Assembly: GCA_018897435.1 (NCBI GenBank)
Contig: JAHIKI010000065.1
Coordinates: 1-53,112, forward strand
DNA length: 53,112 nt
Origin: Acidobacteriota bacterium
Lineage (GTDB): Bacteria; Acidobacteriota; Aminicenantia; UBA2199
Direction: 5' to 3'
In this document: piece by piece, positions 17,100 to 25,149 of the stretch
Layout: each line of letters opens with the position of its first letter
How positions within the stretch are numbered: position 1 is the stretch's first letter
Notes under the pieces: generated by a model
Seen by the model: the letters and a program-made list of their open reading frames with translations, nothing else
Database searches by the model: none
Told to the model about the DNA's origin: nothing
Program-made: the position numbers and the translations under genes

Positions 17100-18398
17100 T
17101 TACTTTGAATCTCTCTCAATAAGGGAAATATAGAACAAGTCGTTGTTCAGTTCAGAAGGCAGGAGATAACAGCCGAATTTCGTCTTCTTCACACGGTAGT
17201 GGTATTTTTCCAGCAGCGGCTGAATGGCCACCGCCTGCAGGCCGCGGCTGGCGGCAACTTTTTCCACCACCGCCTCGCTCTCTTCATGGATAAATGAGCA
17301 AACGGCATACAACCAACGGGCGTGCGGGAAGCGTTCGACCAGGCTGGCCAGCATGAGACGTTGCTGGCGGGCATTTTTTTCGATCATTTCTTTGCTGATC
17401 TTGCTTTTTAAATCGGGATTTTTGCGCAAGGTGCCGCTCGAGGTGCAAGGGGCATCGAGGATGACCAAGTCGGCTGCCTCCCGGCCTTGCGGATACTTGA
17501 AGATATCGGCAACGAAAGGGAAAATCGTGTTCAGGTGCAAACGGCGGATGTTTTGCTCGAGCAGGCGCAGCCGCTGCGGGCTGATATCGCTGGCCCATAT
17601 TTTTACATCGGGTCGCAAGCAGGCCAAGGTCAGTGATTTGCCTCCCGGGGCTGCGGCCACGTCGCAGACGGTTTTTTCGGCAGTAGCGGCCGCCAGCAGG
17701 GCTACGGCCTGGGAACCGCTATTCTGGATGTAAAATCCGCCCAATTGTTCCGGGTTTTCCAGTACCTGGCCGGCGGCCGTGGTTTCGAAACAGTCCAGCT
17801 GCTGCAATTCACGGTAGGGGATGCCTACGGTGTTCAGGGCCTGGCGCGCCTGGTCCATTGTCATCTGCTTAGGGTTGAAACGCAGGTGAAAAGCGGGTTC
17901 GCGGTCCAGGTATTCCAGGTCCGCTTCCGTGGCGGCCGACACCTGCTGCAGGCTGGCGAGCAGCCGTGCCGAGATGGAGAATTTCAAGCCAGGGTTTTCG
18001 CTGCTGCTGACGGATTTTATTACCTCCTGCTTGCGGCGCAGCAGTTGGCGCAATACGGCGTTGACAAAAGGCTTCTCCTTCTTGGCCACGGCATTCACTA
18101 CTTCGTTGACCACCGCGTATTCGGGATAGGAATCCGAATACAACAGCAGGAAAACAGCGATTTTTAAAAATACATGCGTGGCTGTAGCCGGCGCCTGGTT
18201 TTTATTTTTTAGAAAAAGGCCGATAACATGTTCCAGGACTATGTCCTTGCGCACGACCCCGTATACCGTGCGTGTCAGCGCATTTTTGTCGCTGCCGGAA
18301 TAATGCTCCAAAAATCTTGTCAACAACAGGCGCAGATTGGTTTGCGGGTCGGTAAAATAATCACACAGGACGCTGGCGGCCGGGCTGATGAAATTCAC
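17100..18398 (-). CDS. rsmB: 16S rRNA (cytosine-967 C5)-methyltransferase
   Basis: The 432-aa protein has an N-terminal NusB-like helical domain (about 1-140) and a SAM-dependent methyltransferase domain. The SAM loop is VCDVAAAPGGKSL. Motif IV is DAPCTSSGTLRKNPD, and motif VI is AVCSFIHEESE, where the Cys acts as nucleophile. It methylates C967 of 16S rRNA. It overlaps the fmt stop by four bases, giving the common order def-fmt-rsmB on the minus strand. Confidence 0.93.
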   Translation of the reverse strand: MNFISPAASVLCDYFTDPQTNLRLLLTRFLEHYSGSDKNALTRTVYGVVRKDIVLEHVIGLFLKNKNQAPATATHVFLKIAVFLLLYSDSYPEYAVVNEVVNAVAKKEKPFVNAVLRQLLRRKQEVIKSVSSSENPGLKFSISARLLASLQQVSAATEADLEYLDREPAFHLRFNPKQMTMDQARQALNTVGIPYRELQQLDCFETTAAGQVLENPEQLGGFYIQNSGSQAVALLAAATAEKTVCDVAAAPGGKSLTLACLRPDVKIWASDISPQRLRLLEQNIRRLHLNTIFPFVADIFKYPQGREAADLVILDAPCTSSGTLRKNPDLKSKISKEMIEKNARQQRLMLASLVERFPHARWLYAVCSFIHEESEAVVEKVAASRGLQAVAIQPLLEKYHYRVKKTKFGCYLLPSELNNDLFYISLIERDSK

Positions 18399-19327
18399 GA
18401 TAACAGCTCAGGGAAGCGGTTTCCCAGGGAAAACTGCCAGGGGCTCATGGCCTTTTTGCCTTCGGGTTGAATATCGATAATTTCCAGGACCGTTTTTAAA
18501 CCGCAACCGACCAGCAGGCCTTGGGCGTCCAAGGCCAGTATTTGGCCTGCCTGGCCGTGGTGTTCTTTGCCGGACACTCTGGCGTTCAGGATTTTAATCT
18601 GCCGCTTTTCCAGGCTGAAAAACAACCCGGGCCAAGGTGTGAAAGCCCGCAGCCGGTCGTAAAGGCGTTGGGCCGGCAGCCGCCAATCAACTTGGCCTTC
18701 GCTTTTTTTGACCGCCGGTGCCAAGGTAGCCAGGGAATCGTCCTGGGGATGCTTGCGGATCTTGCCCGAAAAAATCTGGTTCAATGTTTGCAACAGGAAG
18801 GGAGCGGCCCTTTCACCCAGGCGCAACTGATAGGAGGTGGTGGTGTCTTCGGGACGGATGGCGATCTCTTCCTGTGCCCAGACCGGACCGCTATCCATGC
18901 GGCTGCTGATCTCAAAAATGGTAATGCCGCTGCGGCTCTCCCCGTTTTCAAGGGCGCGCTGCACCGGCGCGGCCCCGCGGTAGGCAGGCAGCAGAGAAAA
19001 ATGGACATTGATCGTCCTGTAGCGGGGCAGGGAATAGACGGCTCTGGGAATGAACTGGCCGTAGGCCACGACAACGGCGATGGCCGGATCGATGCGGCGC
19101 ATGGCCAATTCCAGCTCCGGCTCGCGCAGGTCGGGCGGCTGAATGTAGGGCAGGCGGTTCTCCATGGCGAACTGCTTGACCGCAGGGACGAGCAACTGGC
19201 GGTTGCGTCCGCCGCGAGTATCCGGCTGGGTGATGATCAGTTTCAGGTTGAAATTTCTGTTCAGCTCTTTGAGGATGGGCAGGCCGATGGCCGCGGTTCC
19301 GAAAAAAAACAACTCACCATTGGCCAC
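18395..19327 (-). CDS. fmt: Methionyl-tRNA formyltransferase
   Basis: The 310-aa enzyme formylates the initiator Met-tRNA. The N-terminal Rossmann-type domain contains the active-site segment INVHFSLLPAYRGAAP (catalytic His and flanking residues), and DSGPVWAQEE with the catalytic Asp follows. The C-terminal tRNA-binding domain covers about 205-305. It lies between def, which it overlaps by 14 bases, and rsmB in one operon. Confidence 0.95.
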   Translation of the reverse strand: MANGELFFFGTAAIGLPILKELNRNFNLKLIITQPDTRGGRNRQLLVPAVKQFAMENRLPYIQPPDLREPELELAMRRIDPAIAVVVAYGQFIPRAVYSLPRYRTINVHFSLLPAYRGAAPVQRALENGESRSGITIFEISSRMDSGPVWAQEEIAIRPEDTTTSYQLRLGERAAPFLLQTLNQIFSGKIRKHPQDDSLATLAPAVKKSEGQVDWRLPAQRLYDRLRAFTPWPGLFFSLEKRQIKILNARVSGKEHHGQAGQILALDAQGLLVGCGLKTVLEIIDIQPEGKKAMSPWQFSLGNRFPELLS

Positions 19328-19832
19328 TTTTTCTCTTTTGGCTGATCTCTTTTTTGACCAGGGTGCGTTTCAAACTGGATAAGCGGTCCACGATCAGCAT
19401 GCCGTTGAGGTGGTCGATCTCGTGCTGCAGCACCCGGGCCTTCAGGCCGTCGAATTCGGCGCGCAGTTCTTGGCCGTCAAGCAGGGTAGCCTGCAGAAAA
19501 ATTCGGGCGCTGCGCTTGATGGGCAGAGAATAGCCGGGAACCGACAGGCAACCCTCCTCGCTTATCTCATAGCCATCGGCTTCAATGATCTGCGGGTTGA
19601 TGATGATCAATAACTCTTCCGGATTTTCCCCGACCGAGAGATCCAGGGTGAGCAGCTGAACGGATTCGCTCACCTGGGGCGCGGCCAGGCCGATCCCCGG
19701 GGCTTGGTGCATGGTTTTTACCATGGCCGCGGCTAGGTCGGTGATGTGCCGGTCGATGTCGCGGATTTCCCGCGCCTTCACTTTCAGCACGTCTTCGCCG
19801 TATTTGCAGATCTTTAGTATCCCGGATTCCAC
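19314..19832 (-). CDS. def: Peptide deformylase
   Basis: The 172-aa metalloenzyme removes the formyl group from nascent proteins. All three motifs are intact: GIGLAAPQ, EGCLSVPG with the metal-ligand Cys, and QHEIDHLNG with two His ligands and the catalytic Glu. The N-terminus ILKICKYGEDVLK matches the family when translation begins at GTG 19832. A longer reading to 19871 would translate through the promoter and is unlikely. The GTG has no ribosome binding site and sits 7 nt after a perfect -10 box, so the mRNA looks leaderless. It leads the def-fmt-rsmB operon. Confidence 0.93.
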   Translation of the reverse strand: MESGILKICKYGEDVLKVKAREIRDIDRHITDLAAAMVKTMHQAPGIGLAAPQVSESVQLLTLDLSVGENPEELLIIINPQIIEADGYEISEEGCLSVPGYSLPIKRSARIFLQATLLDGQELRAEFDGLKARVLQHEIDHLNGMLIVDRLSSLKRTLVKKEISQKRKSGQW

Positions 19833-19838
19833 GGCATG

Positions 19839-19867
19839 ATTATATTTTTTCGCCGGACACTTGTCAA
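19839..19867 (-). promoter_or_regulatory. def: Perfect consensus promoter of def-fmt-rsmB
   Basis: Read on the minus strand, TTGACA (19867-19862), exactly 17 bp, then TATAAT (19844-19839). This is a full match to the sigma-70 consensus. The expected start is at about 19832, the first base of the def GTG codon. Confidence 0.9.
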
Positions 19868-19875
19868 TCAATAGC

Positions 19876-20083
19876 AGTCAGTAGTCAGTAGCCAGTAGTA
19901 AGTAGGAAGAGGCAAGAGGCGATAAGCTATGGGCAATAGGTTAGAGGTCATGGGCAATAGGTTAGAGGTCATGGGTAATGGGTTATAGGTTGGAAGACAT
20001 CGGCTATTTCCATCTTTCCCATCACCTATCACCCCTCACCCATAACCTTGCTCTTCTTCAATCTCGAACGTCGAAAATCGAAC
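19876..20083. repeat. Composite heptamer-repeat island between def and mutL
   Basis: Four arrays, each on a 7-bp period, fill this divergent gap. 19876-19903 has four AGTCAGT-like units. 19929-19991 has nine units of the ATGGGCA / ATAGGTT / AGAGGTC type, including one exact 21-bp duplication. 20018-20045 has four units CCCATCA / CCTATCA / CCCCTCA / CCCATAA, which are the reverse complement style of the second array, so the two can form a long imperfect hairpin. 20063-20083 has CTCGAAC, GTCGAAA and ATCGAAC. The island begins 9 bp upstream of the def -35 box. Confidence 0.85.
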
Positions 20084-20170
20084 CTCATTTAAATAACCAA
20101 TTGCAAAAGAAGCGGCTTTGTGATATTTTTTCCAGACTGCCGGCCGGTGAGCCGGCCGATGGGAGTAGCT

Positions 20171-21865
20171 GTGGCCAGAATTCAGGTTTTAGCTGAAAGC
20201 GTGTTTCGCAAGATCGCCGCCGGCGAGGTGATCGAACGCCCGCTTTCCGTGGTCAAGGAACTGGTGGAAAACGCCATAGATGCCGGTGCCAGCGAGATCG
20301 CCGTCGCCATGCTGTCCGGCGGCAAAGAAATGATTCGCGTCGAGGACAACGGTGGCGGCTTTGGCGCAACCGACATCGAGATTGCTTTCCAACGCCACAG
20401 CACTTCCAAGCTGGTGGAACTGGAAGACCTGGACCACTTGCTGACCCTGGGCTTTCGCGGCGAGGCCCTGCCTTCCATTCTGGAAGTGGCCGAAATCGAC
20501 CTGGACACGGCCGACAACAACGAGGGCCGTGGCTGGCACTGCCGTTTCCGCGGCGGCAGGATGCAGGAGAAAAAACAGGTCTCCTGTCGCCGAGGCAGCG
20601 CCGTGACGGTGCAGCAGCTGTTCGCCAATTTCCCGGTACGCCGCAAGTTCATGAAAAGCGACCAGGGGGAGATGCGTCCGATTGGTGCTTTTCTGGAAAA
20701 TGCGGCCCTGGCCCGTCCCGCCATCGCCTTCACCATGCAGCACAACGGCAGGACGGTATTTTCCTACCCCGCGGCCGCGAACCTCTCTGAACGCATCTAC
20801 CAGGTCTTCGGCAAAGAGTTTTTGGACGATTTGCGGCCCGTGGATTTTGCCTCCGGCCACTTCGCACTCAATGGTTTTATTTCGGCGGCGCAAACCGGCG
20901 TCAGCGGCAAAGGACGCCAGTTTTTCATGGTCAACGGCCGGCCGGTCAAGGAAAAAACCTTGCTGGCCGCTTTCAACAACACCTATCAGCCCTACTTGGA
21001 AAAATCGCGCCGTCCGGTCGGGGTGCTCCATTTTACCGTTCCTCCCAACCAGATCGATGTCAATATCCATCCCATGAAGCTGGAGATCCGTTTCCTGGAC
21101 AGCCAGCGTGTATACCAGTTCCTGCAGCAGGCCATCGACGCCACCCTGGGGAGGCAGCCGCGCCTGCAGGCGGCGGCGTTCCACGAATTTTCTCAACCTG
21201 CGACTTTTACCTGCCCGGTCGCCGGAACCGATGCGACCTCCGCTGAAGCGCCCGCGCTGTTTGCCCGGGCAGTACTTGATTCCGGGGATGATTTTTGCGT
21301 GCTGGGCCAATACCTTAATTCTTATATCGTGGTCGAAAAAAGTGGTGAACTGCTGATCATTGACCAGCACAACGCCCGGGAAAGAGTACTGTTCGAGCGC
21401 TTGCAGGCCGGCTACAATTCCGGCAACGCCGCTTCGGCTCAGGCCCTGTTCCCCCTACTGCTGGAATTATCTCCGGCGGAACGGTCGGCCCTTGATGAAA
21501 GCAAAATGATTTTTTTTAAAAAAGCAGGTTTTGACATCCGTCTCTTGAGCGGCTCGGCCATTGAAATCAAGGCATTCCCGCAGTTTTTAAACGAAGCGGG
21601 CATCCGCGATTCCCTGCGCGCCGCCCTGCGCGAATCCCCTGCCGGGGACAGGTCGTCCGCTGAATTGAACGATGATGAACGTTGGCTTGCCGCCCTGGCC
21701 TGCCACGATGCCGTCAAGGTTAACCAGCGCTTGCAGCCTGAACAGCAGCAGGCTTTGGTCCGGGACCTTTTTGCCTGCGCCCATCCCTATTTTTGCCCGC
21801 ACCGCCGTCCGATCATCGTCACCCTGACCCAGGCCGACATCGAAAAGCAACTGAAACGACGCTAA
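20171..21865 (+). CDS. mutL: DNA mismatch repair protein MutL
   Basis: The 564-aa protein is a GHKL ATPase that links mismatch recognition to strand incision. The N-terminal domain shows IAAGEVIERP, ELVENAIDAGA (ATP/Mg site), VEDNGGG, RHSTSKL and GFRGEAL. The C-terminal domain has DQHNARERVLFE from Asp398. This fits the endonuclease motif DQHA(X)2E(X)4E with Asn in place of Ala, so the protein probably nicks DNA itself, as in organisms lacking MutH. GTG 20171 was chosen: GGGAG lies five bases upstream and the protein then begins like its relatives. A GC-rich 6-bp hairpin (GCCGGC arms, about 20139-20156) lies just upstream. No mutS is adjacent. Confidence 0.94.
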   Translation: MARIQVLAESVFRKIAAGEVIERPLSVVKELVENAIDAGASEIAVAMLSGGKEMIRVEDNGGGFGATDIEIAFQRHSTSKLVELEDLDHLLTLGFRGEALPSILEVAEIDLDTADNNEGRGWHCRFRGGRMQEKKQVSCRRGSAVTVQQLFANFPVRRKFMKSDQGEMRPIGAFLENAALARPAIAFTMQHNGRTVFSYPAAANLSERIYQVFGKEFLDDLRPVDFASGHFALNGFISAAQTGVSGKGRQFFMVNGRPVKEKTLLAAFNNTYQPYLEKSRRPVGVLHFTVPPNQIDVNIHPMKLEIRFLDSQRVYQFLQQAIDATLGRQPRLQAAAFHEFSQPATFTCPVAGTDATSAEAPALFARAVLDSGDDFCVLGQYLNSYIVVEKSGELLIIDQHNARERVLFERLQAGYNSGNAASAQALFPLLLELSPAERSALDESKMIFFKKAGFDIRLLSGSAIEIKAFPQFLNEAGIRDSLRAALRESPAGDRSSAELNDDERWLAALACHDAVKVNQRLQPEQQQALVRDLFACAHPYFCPHRRPIIVTLTQADIEKQLKRR

Positions 21866-21881
21866 AACAAAGCAAGAAGTC

Positions 21882-22107
21882 ATGAAAATAAAAAGAGACA
21901 GCATATCAGCTGCCAAAGACAAAGGCGGATTTGCCGAAAAAAAAGAATTCCGCCTCCTTGCCCCGCCTATTGCAGTCCGCCATCCTGACCGCTCGCGAAG
22001 CCGTGTTCCTCACCGACCGCCAAGGAATGATCTGCTTTGCCAATCCCGCCGCCAACCAAAAGTTTTTCCCGCCAGTGAAAAAATACCTGGATAAAGACTC
22101 GGTATAA
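21882..22107 (+). pseudogene. Truncated, frameshifted PAS-domain gene
   Basis: An ATG at 21882 opens a frame of about 22 codons. The continuation in the +1 frame is a recognisable PAS-domain start: LLQSAILTAREAVFLTD, then RQGMICFANPAANQ. The two frames join cleanly if one A is removed from an eight-A run at 21937-21944. The frame then stops at TAA 22105 after about 75 codons, far short of a sensor protein. I read it as the 5' stump of a PAS sensor (for example a histidine kinase), broken by a slippage-prone A-tract and truncated. Ribosomal slippage on the A8 run is an alternative. Confidence 0.6.
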
Positions 22108-22238
22108 GGTGTAAGGCATACGGTTTACGGCGAAGAAAATAACATCAAAACCCAGCCTTAGTCCCTTCAATTTCTTTTTCAGCCGTTTGCCGTCCGCCGA
22201 TCTCTTCAACCTCGAACCTCGAACTTCGAACATCGAAC
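22102..22238. repeat. Heptamer arrays before the phosphate island
   Basis: 22102-22129 contains GTATAAG, GTGTAAG, GCATACG and GTTTACG; its first unit overlaps the stop of the PAS fragment. 22211-22238 contains four NTCGAAC units (CTCGAAC twice, TTCGAAC, ATCGAAC). The second array ends 5 bp upstream of a -35 box. The sequence between the arrays (22130-22210) shows no gene. Confidence 0.75.
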
Positions 22239-22242
22239 CTTT

Positions 22243-22271
22243 TTGACATTCGTACTGGGCTATGTTACCAT
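22243..22271 (+). promoter_or_regulatory. Promoter of the truncated DUF47 gene
   Basis: TTGACA (22243-22248), 17 bp, TACCAT (22266-22271). The predicted leader is about 48 nt and ends in a good ribosome binding site (GGAAGAGG) before ATG 22326. Confidence 0.55.
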
Positions 22272-22325
22272 TGCGTTTCACTTTGGCTTCCCAGCCAATC
22301 CAAGCGGATGGAAGAGGTGTGAAAC

Positions 22326-22454
22326 ATGTTCAAGTCCCTGGTTCCGAAAAACGAAATTTTTTATGAACTCTTCGACCAGATCAGTGCCAATACGGTCGAA
22401 GGTGTGCAGACCCTGGTCAAAATGCTCTTTGATCGAATTCGATTCCGGGGTTGA
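22326..22454 (+). pseudogene. 5' remnant of a DUF47/PhoU-like phosphate-transport regulator
   Basis: The 42-codon frame has a promoter, a ribosome binding site and a start codon. It reads FKSLVPKNEIFYELFDQ, then ISANTVEGVQTLVKML, the beginning of the DUF47 family. This family is PhoU-related, about 200 aa long and usually encoded next to Pit phosphate transporters. It then hits TGA at 22452. The stop overlaps the -35 box of pstS1, so the rest of the gene appears to have been replaced by the pst promoter region. No pit gene is present. Confidence 0.65.
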
Positions 22455-22478
22455 CAACAACTCGAAAATTGGTAAAAT
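22451..22478 (+). promoter_or_regulatory. Promoter of pstS1
   Basis: TTGACA (22451-22456), 16 bp, TAAAAT (22473-22478). It looks like a constitutive-strength sigma-70 promoter. I see no convincing 11-bp-period Pho box here, unlike the promoter at 29929-29982. Confidence 0.75.
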
Positions 22479-22537
22479 GAAACCTATATATTCTCCAAAA
22501 CAATTTCCACAATCATTTTAATTATAAGGAGAAAAAA

Positions 22538-23413
22538 GTGGCACAAAAAAATCGGATATTTTCAGGAATGGTCGTCTGCCTGGCGATGATTCTTGGATTC
22601 TCCGGCTGCGGCCGGCCAAACAAGAAGGACAGTGCCATTCAGATCAAGGGCTCGGACACCATGGTCAACCTGGGCCAGGCCTGGGCCGAAGCGTTCATGC
22701 AGGCCGACCCCAAGGTCTCGGTGGCCGTAACCGGCGGCGGCTCGGGCACGGGCATCGCTTCCCTGCTTTCCAACACCTGCGACATCGCCGAACTTTCGCG
22801 CGAGCTCAAGTCCGAAGAAATCGCCATGGCCAAGCAGAAGGGCTTCGAACCCAAGCAGATCATCGTGGCTTTGGACGGGTTGGCCGTTGTGGTGAATACC
22901 GCCAATCCGCTTTCGCAACTGACCTTGGACCAGCTGGCCGCGATCTTTTCCGGTTCCGTCAGCAATTGGCAAGAGGTCGGCGGTGCCGACCTGCCTATCG
23001 TGCTCCTGTCGCGCGAAGTCAACTCCGGTACCCACGTCTATTTCAAGGAACACGTGCTGCGCCGCGGCAAGGAAAACCAGGTGGAATTCGCCGCCAGCGC
23101 TTTAATGCTGCCCAGCTCCCAGGCCATCGCCGACGAAGTGGCCCAGAATCCCGGCGCCATCGGTTACTACGGCATGGGCTACATTTCCGCGCGCGAGAAG
23201 GCCCTGGCCATCGCCATGGACTCCGCTTCCCCCTACATCCAGCCGACTATTGAAAATGTCGTCAGCCAGGCCTATCCCATTTCGCGCCCCCTGATCATGG
23301 TCACCCACGGCAAGCCTTCGGGGCTGGTGGCCCGCTTTATCGATTTTGTCCTCAGCCCGGAAGGACAAAAGATCGTGGTCAAGATCGATTTCGTGCCGGT
23401 AAAAAACAATTAA
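22538..23413 (+). CDS. pstS: Phosphate-binding lipoprotein PstS, first copy
   Basis: The 291-aa protein is the phosphate receptor of an ABC importer. It is a lipoprotein (lipobox FSGC, Cys24) anchored at the membrane. The phosphate-binding loops of the PstS family are visible as IKGSDTMVNLGQAW, GGGSGTGIASL, the ELSREL segment, and REVNSGTHVYFKE. GTG 22538 is preceded by AAGGAG at a good distance. It opens pstS1-C1-A1-B1-B2-phoU1, all tightly packed. It differs from PstS2 at 31042, which has a plain signal peptide and no lipobox. Confidence 0.93.
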   Translation: MAQKNRIFSGMVVCLAMILGFSGCGRPNKKDSAIQIKGSDTMVNLGQAWAEAFMQADPKVSVAVTGGGSGTGIASLLSNTCDIAELSRELKSEEIAMAKQKGFEPKQIIVALDGLAVVVNTANPLSQLTLDQLAAIFSGSVSNWQEVGGADLPIVLLSREVNSGTHVYFKEHVLRRGKENQVEFAASALMLPSSQAIADEVAQNPGAIGYYGMGYISAREKALAIAMDSASPYIQPTIENVVSQAYPISRPLIMVTHGKPSGLVARFIDFVLSPEGQKIVVKIDFVPVKNN

Positions 23414-23419
23414 TAGAAG

Positions 23420-24301
23420 ATGAAGCCCATCCGCGTCCACAAGCTGAAAGAATGGTTTATCGAAAAATCCATTTTGCTTAGCGGCATTTTTTCCGTTTTC
23501 TTTGTGATGCTAATTTTTTTGTTTTTGCTGCGTGAGGGATTCTCACTTTTTCGCGGTGAAAGCGTGCTTGATTTCCTTTTCGGTAAAAGCTGGTATCCGA
23601 TCTCTGACCCACCGCGTTTCGGCATCCTGCCGCTGATCCTCGGCTCGCTGCTGGTCACTTTGGGTGCGGCCGCCATTTCGGTGCCCATCGGCATCGCCGC
23701 CGCTTTGTATATTGCCGAAATTGCGCCGCGTCGGCTCAAGGAAATCCTGAAAGCCGGCATCGAGCTCCTGGCCGCCATTCCGTCGGTGGTCATCGGCTTC
23801 ATCGGCATGATCACCCTCGGACCCTGGATCAAAAATTTATTCAACATACCTACCGGGCTGACGGCACTGACCGGATCTGTCACCCTGGCCTTCATGGCCA
23901 TGCCCACCATCGTTTCCATCGCCGAGGACGCCATCACCGCCGTGCCGCGCCAGTACCGCGAGGCGGCCACCGCCATGGGCGCCACCAAATGGCAGACCAC
24001 CTGGCGCATCGTGGCCCGCGCCGCCCGCCCGGGCATGCTGGCCGCGGTCATGCTGGGCATCGGCCGGGTCATCGGCGAAACCATGGCCGTGATGATGGTC
24101 ACCGGCAACGCCGCCATCATCCCCAGGAGTTTCCTGCAGCCGGTGCGCACCCTGACCGCGACCATCGCCGCCGAAATGGGCGAGTCGGTGCAGGGCGGGC
24201 CGCACTACGCGGCTTTGTTCGCCATCGGCATCGTGCTCTTTGTCATCACCTTCCTGATCAACGGTGTGGCCGATCTTTACCTGCACCGCTCGCGCCGCTA
24301 G
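23420..24301 (+). CDS. pstC: Phosphate ABC transporter permease PstC, first copy
   Basis: The 293-aa inner-membrane permease has about six helices, with TM1 at about 17-38. The region between GMITLGPWIKNLF and TLAFMAMPTIVSIAEDA is the normal short length. The cytoplasmic coupling (EAA) loop is present as REAATAMGATKWQTTWRIV. It pairs with PstA1 two bases downstream. Confidence 0.93.
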   Translation: MKPIRVHKLKEWFIEKSILLSGIFSVFFVMLIFLFLLREGFSLFRGESVLDFLFGKSWYPISDPPRFGILPLILGSLLVTLGAAAISVPIGIAAALYIAEIAPRRLKEILKAGIELLAAIPSVVIGFIGMITLGPWIKNLFNIPTGLTALTGSVTLAFMAMPTIVSIAEDAITAVPRQYREAATAMGATKWQTTWRIVARAARPGMLAAVMLGIGRVIGETMAVMMVTGNAAIIPRSFLQPVRTLTATIAAEMGESVQGGPHYAALFAIGIVLFVITFLINGVADLYLHRSRR

Positions 24302-24303
24302 CC

Positions 24304-25149
24304 ATGAACCCGCGCCTGGCCCAGAAGATCGCTTTTGCCGTGCTGCTGCTGGCCACCCTGCTGGTGGTGCTGCCGGTGCTGGTCATACTGCTGATCATCG
24401 TAGGCAAAGGGGCCAGCGCCATCAGCTGGGATTTCCTGTTTTCCATGCCCCGGGACGGCATGACCGCCGGCGGTATTTTCCCGGCCATCCTGGGCACGCT
24501 CTACCTGGTGCTGGGCGCCATCATCTTTGCCGTGCCGCTGGGCGTCATGGCCGCAGTTTACCTGGTCGAATATTCCAGCGACAACTGGCTGTCGCGCCTG
24601 GTCAAGTTGTCCATCGTCAACCTGGCCGGCGTGCCCTCGGTGGTGTACGGCCTTTTCGGCCTGGGGATCTTTGTCACCTTCTTCGGTTTCGGTGCCTCGA
24701 TCCTGTCCGGGTCGCTGACCCTGGGCATCATGATCCTGCCGGTGATCATCACCTCTGCGCGCGAAGCCCTGGAAAGCGTGCCCCGGCATTTCCGCACCGT
24801 CAGCCTGTCGCTGGGAGCCAGCCGCTGGCAGACCATCCGCCATTCGGTGCTGCCGCACGCCTTGCCAGGAATTTTGACCGGCATGATCCTCGGCCTGGGC
24901 CGGGTAGCCGGGGAGACCGCCCCCATACTTTTCACCGTGGCCGCATTTTACCTGCCGCGCCTGCCGCAGTCGGTTTTCGATCAGACCATGGCTTTGCCTT
25001 ACCACCTGTATGTCATATCAACCCAGGTGCCGGGTATTGCCGAGAACGTCCGCTATGGGACGGCGTTGGTGCTGCTGACGCTGGTGCTGCTGCTCAACCT
25101 GGCCGCCATCCTGATCCGCTCCCGTTTCCGCAAGAAGAAAAAATGGTAG
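24304..25149 (+). CDS. pstA: Phosphate ABC transporter permease PstA, first copy
   Basis: The 281-aa permease is of standard length, with TM1 at about 9-33 and only about 25 residues before TM2. The coupling loop is PRHFRTVSLSLGASRWQTI. It starts two bases after pstC1. A very long alternative frame across this gene, in frame with pstB1, has no family features and is a shadow of the GC-rich code. Its stop overlaps the pstB1 start by seven bases. Confidence 0.93.
   Translation: MNPRLAQKIAFAVLLLATLLVVLPVLVILLIIVGKGASAISWDFLFSMPRDGMTAGGIFPAILGTLYLVLGAIIFAVPLGVMAAVYLVEYSSDNWLSRLVKLSIVNLAGVPSVVYGLFGLGIFVTFFGFGASILSGSLTLGIMILPVIITSAREALESVPRHFRTVSLSLGASRWQTIRHSVLPHALPGILTGMILGLGRVAGETAPILFTVAAFYLPRLPQSVFDQTMALPYHLYVISTQVPGIAENVRYGTALVLLTLVLLLNLAAILIRSRFRKKKKW

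Noticed and set aside
19876..20083. Tandem arrays considered as a CRISPR array
   Set aside because: Repeat units are 7 bp and contiguous, with no unique spacers of 25-40 bp and no cas genes.
20189..21370. A 393-codon minus-strand frame inside mutL
   Set aside because: Pure antisense shadow of a strongly conserved MutL; no ribosome binding site or family motif.
21361..21399. MutL endonuclease motif considered broken because Asn replaces Ala (DQHN)
   Set aside because: The Asp, His and both Glu residues are in place, and the Ala position is not catalytic, so endonuclease activity remains likely.
24264..25142. A 293-codon plus-strand frame that runs in phase into pstB1 and could be read as a long N-terminal extension
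   Set aside because: It lies wholly inside pstC1/pstA1 in another frame, is Gly/Pro/Arg/His-rich as GC-rich shadows are, and the ATPase begins normally at ATG 25143.
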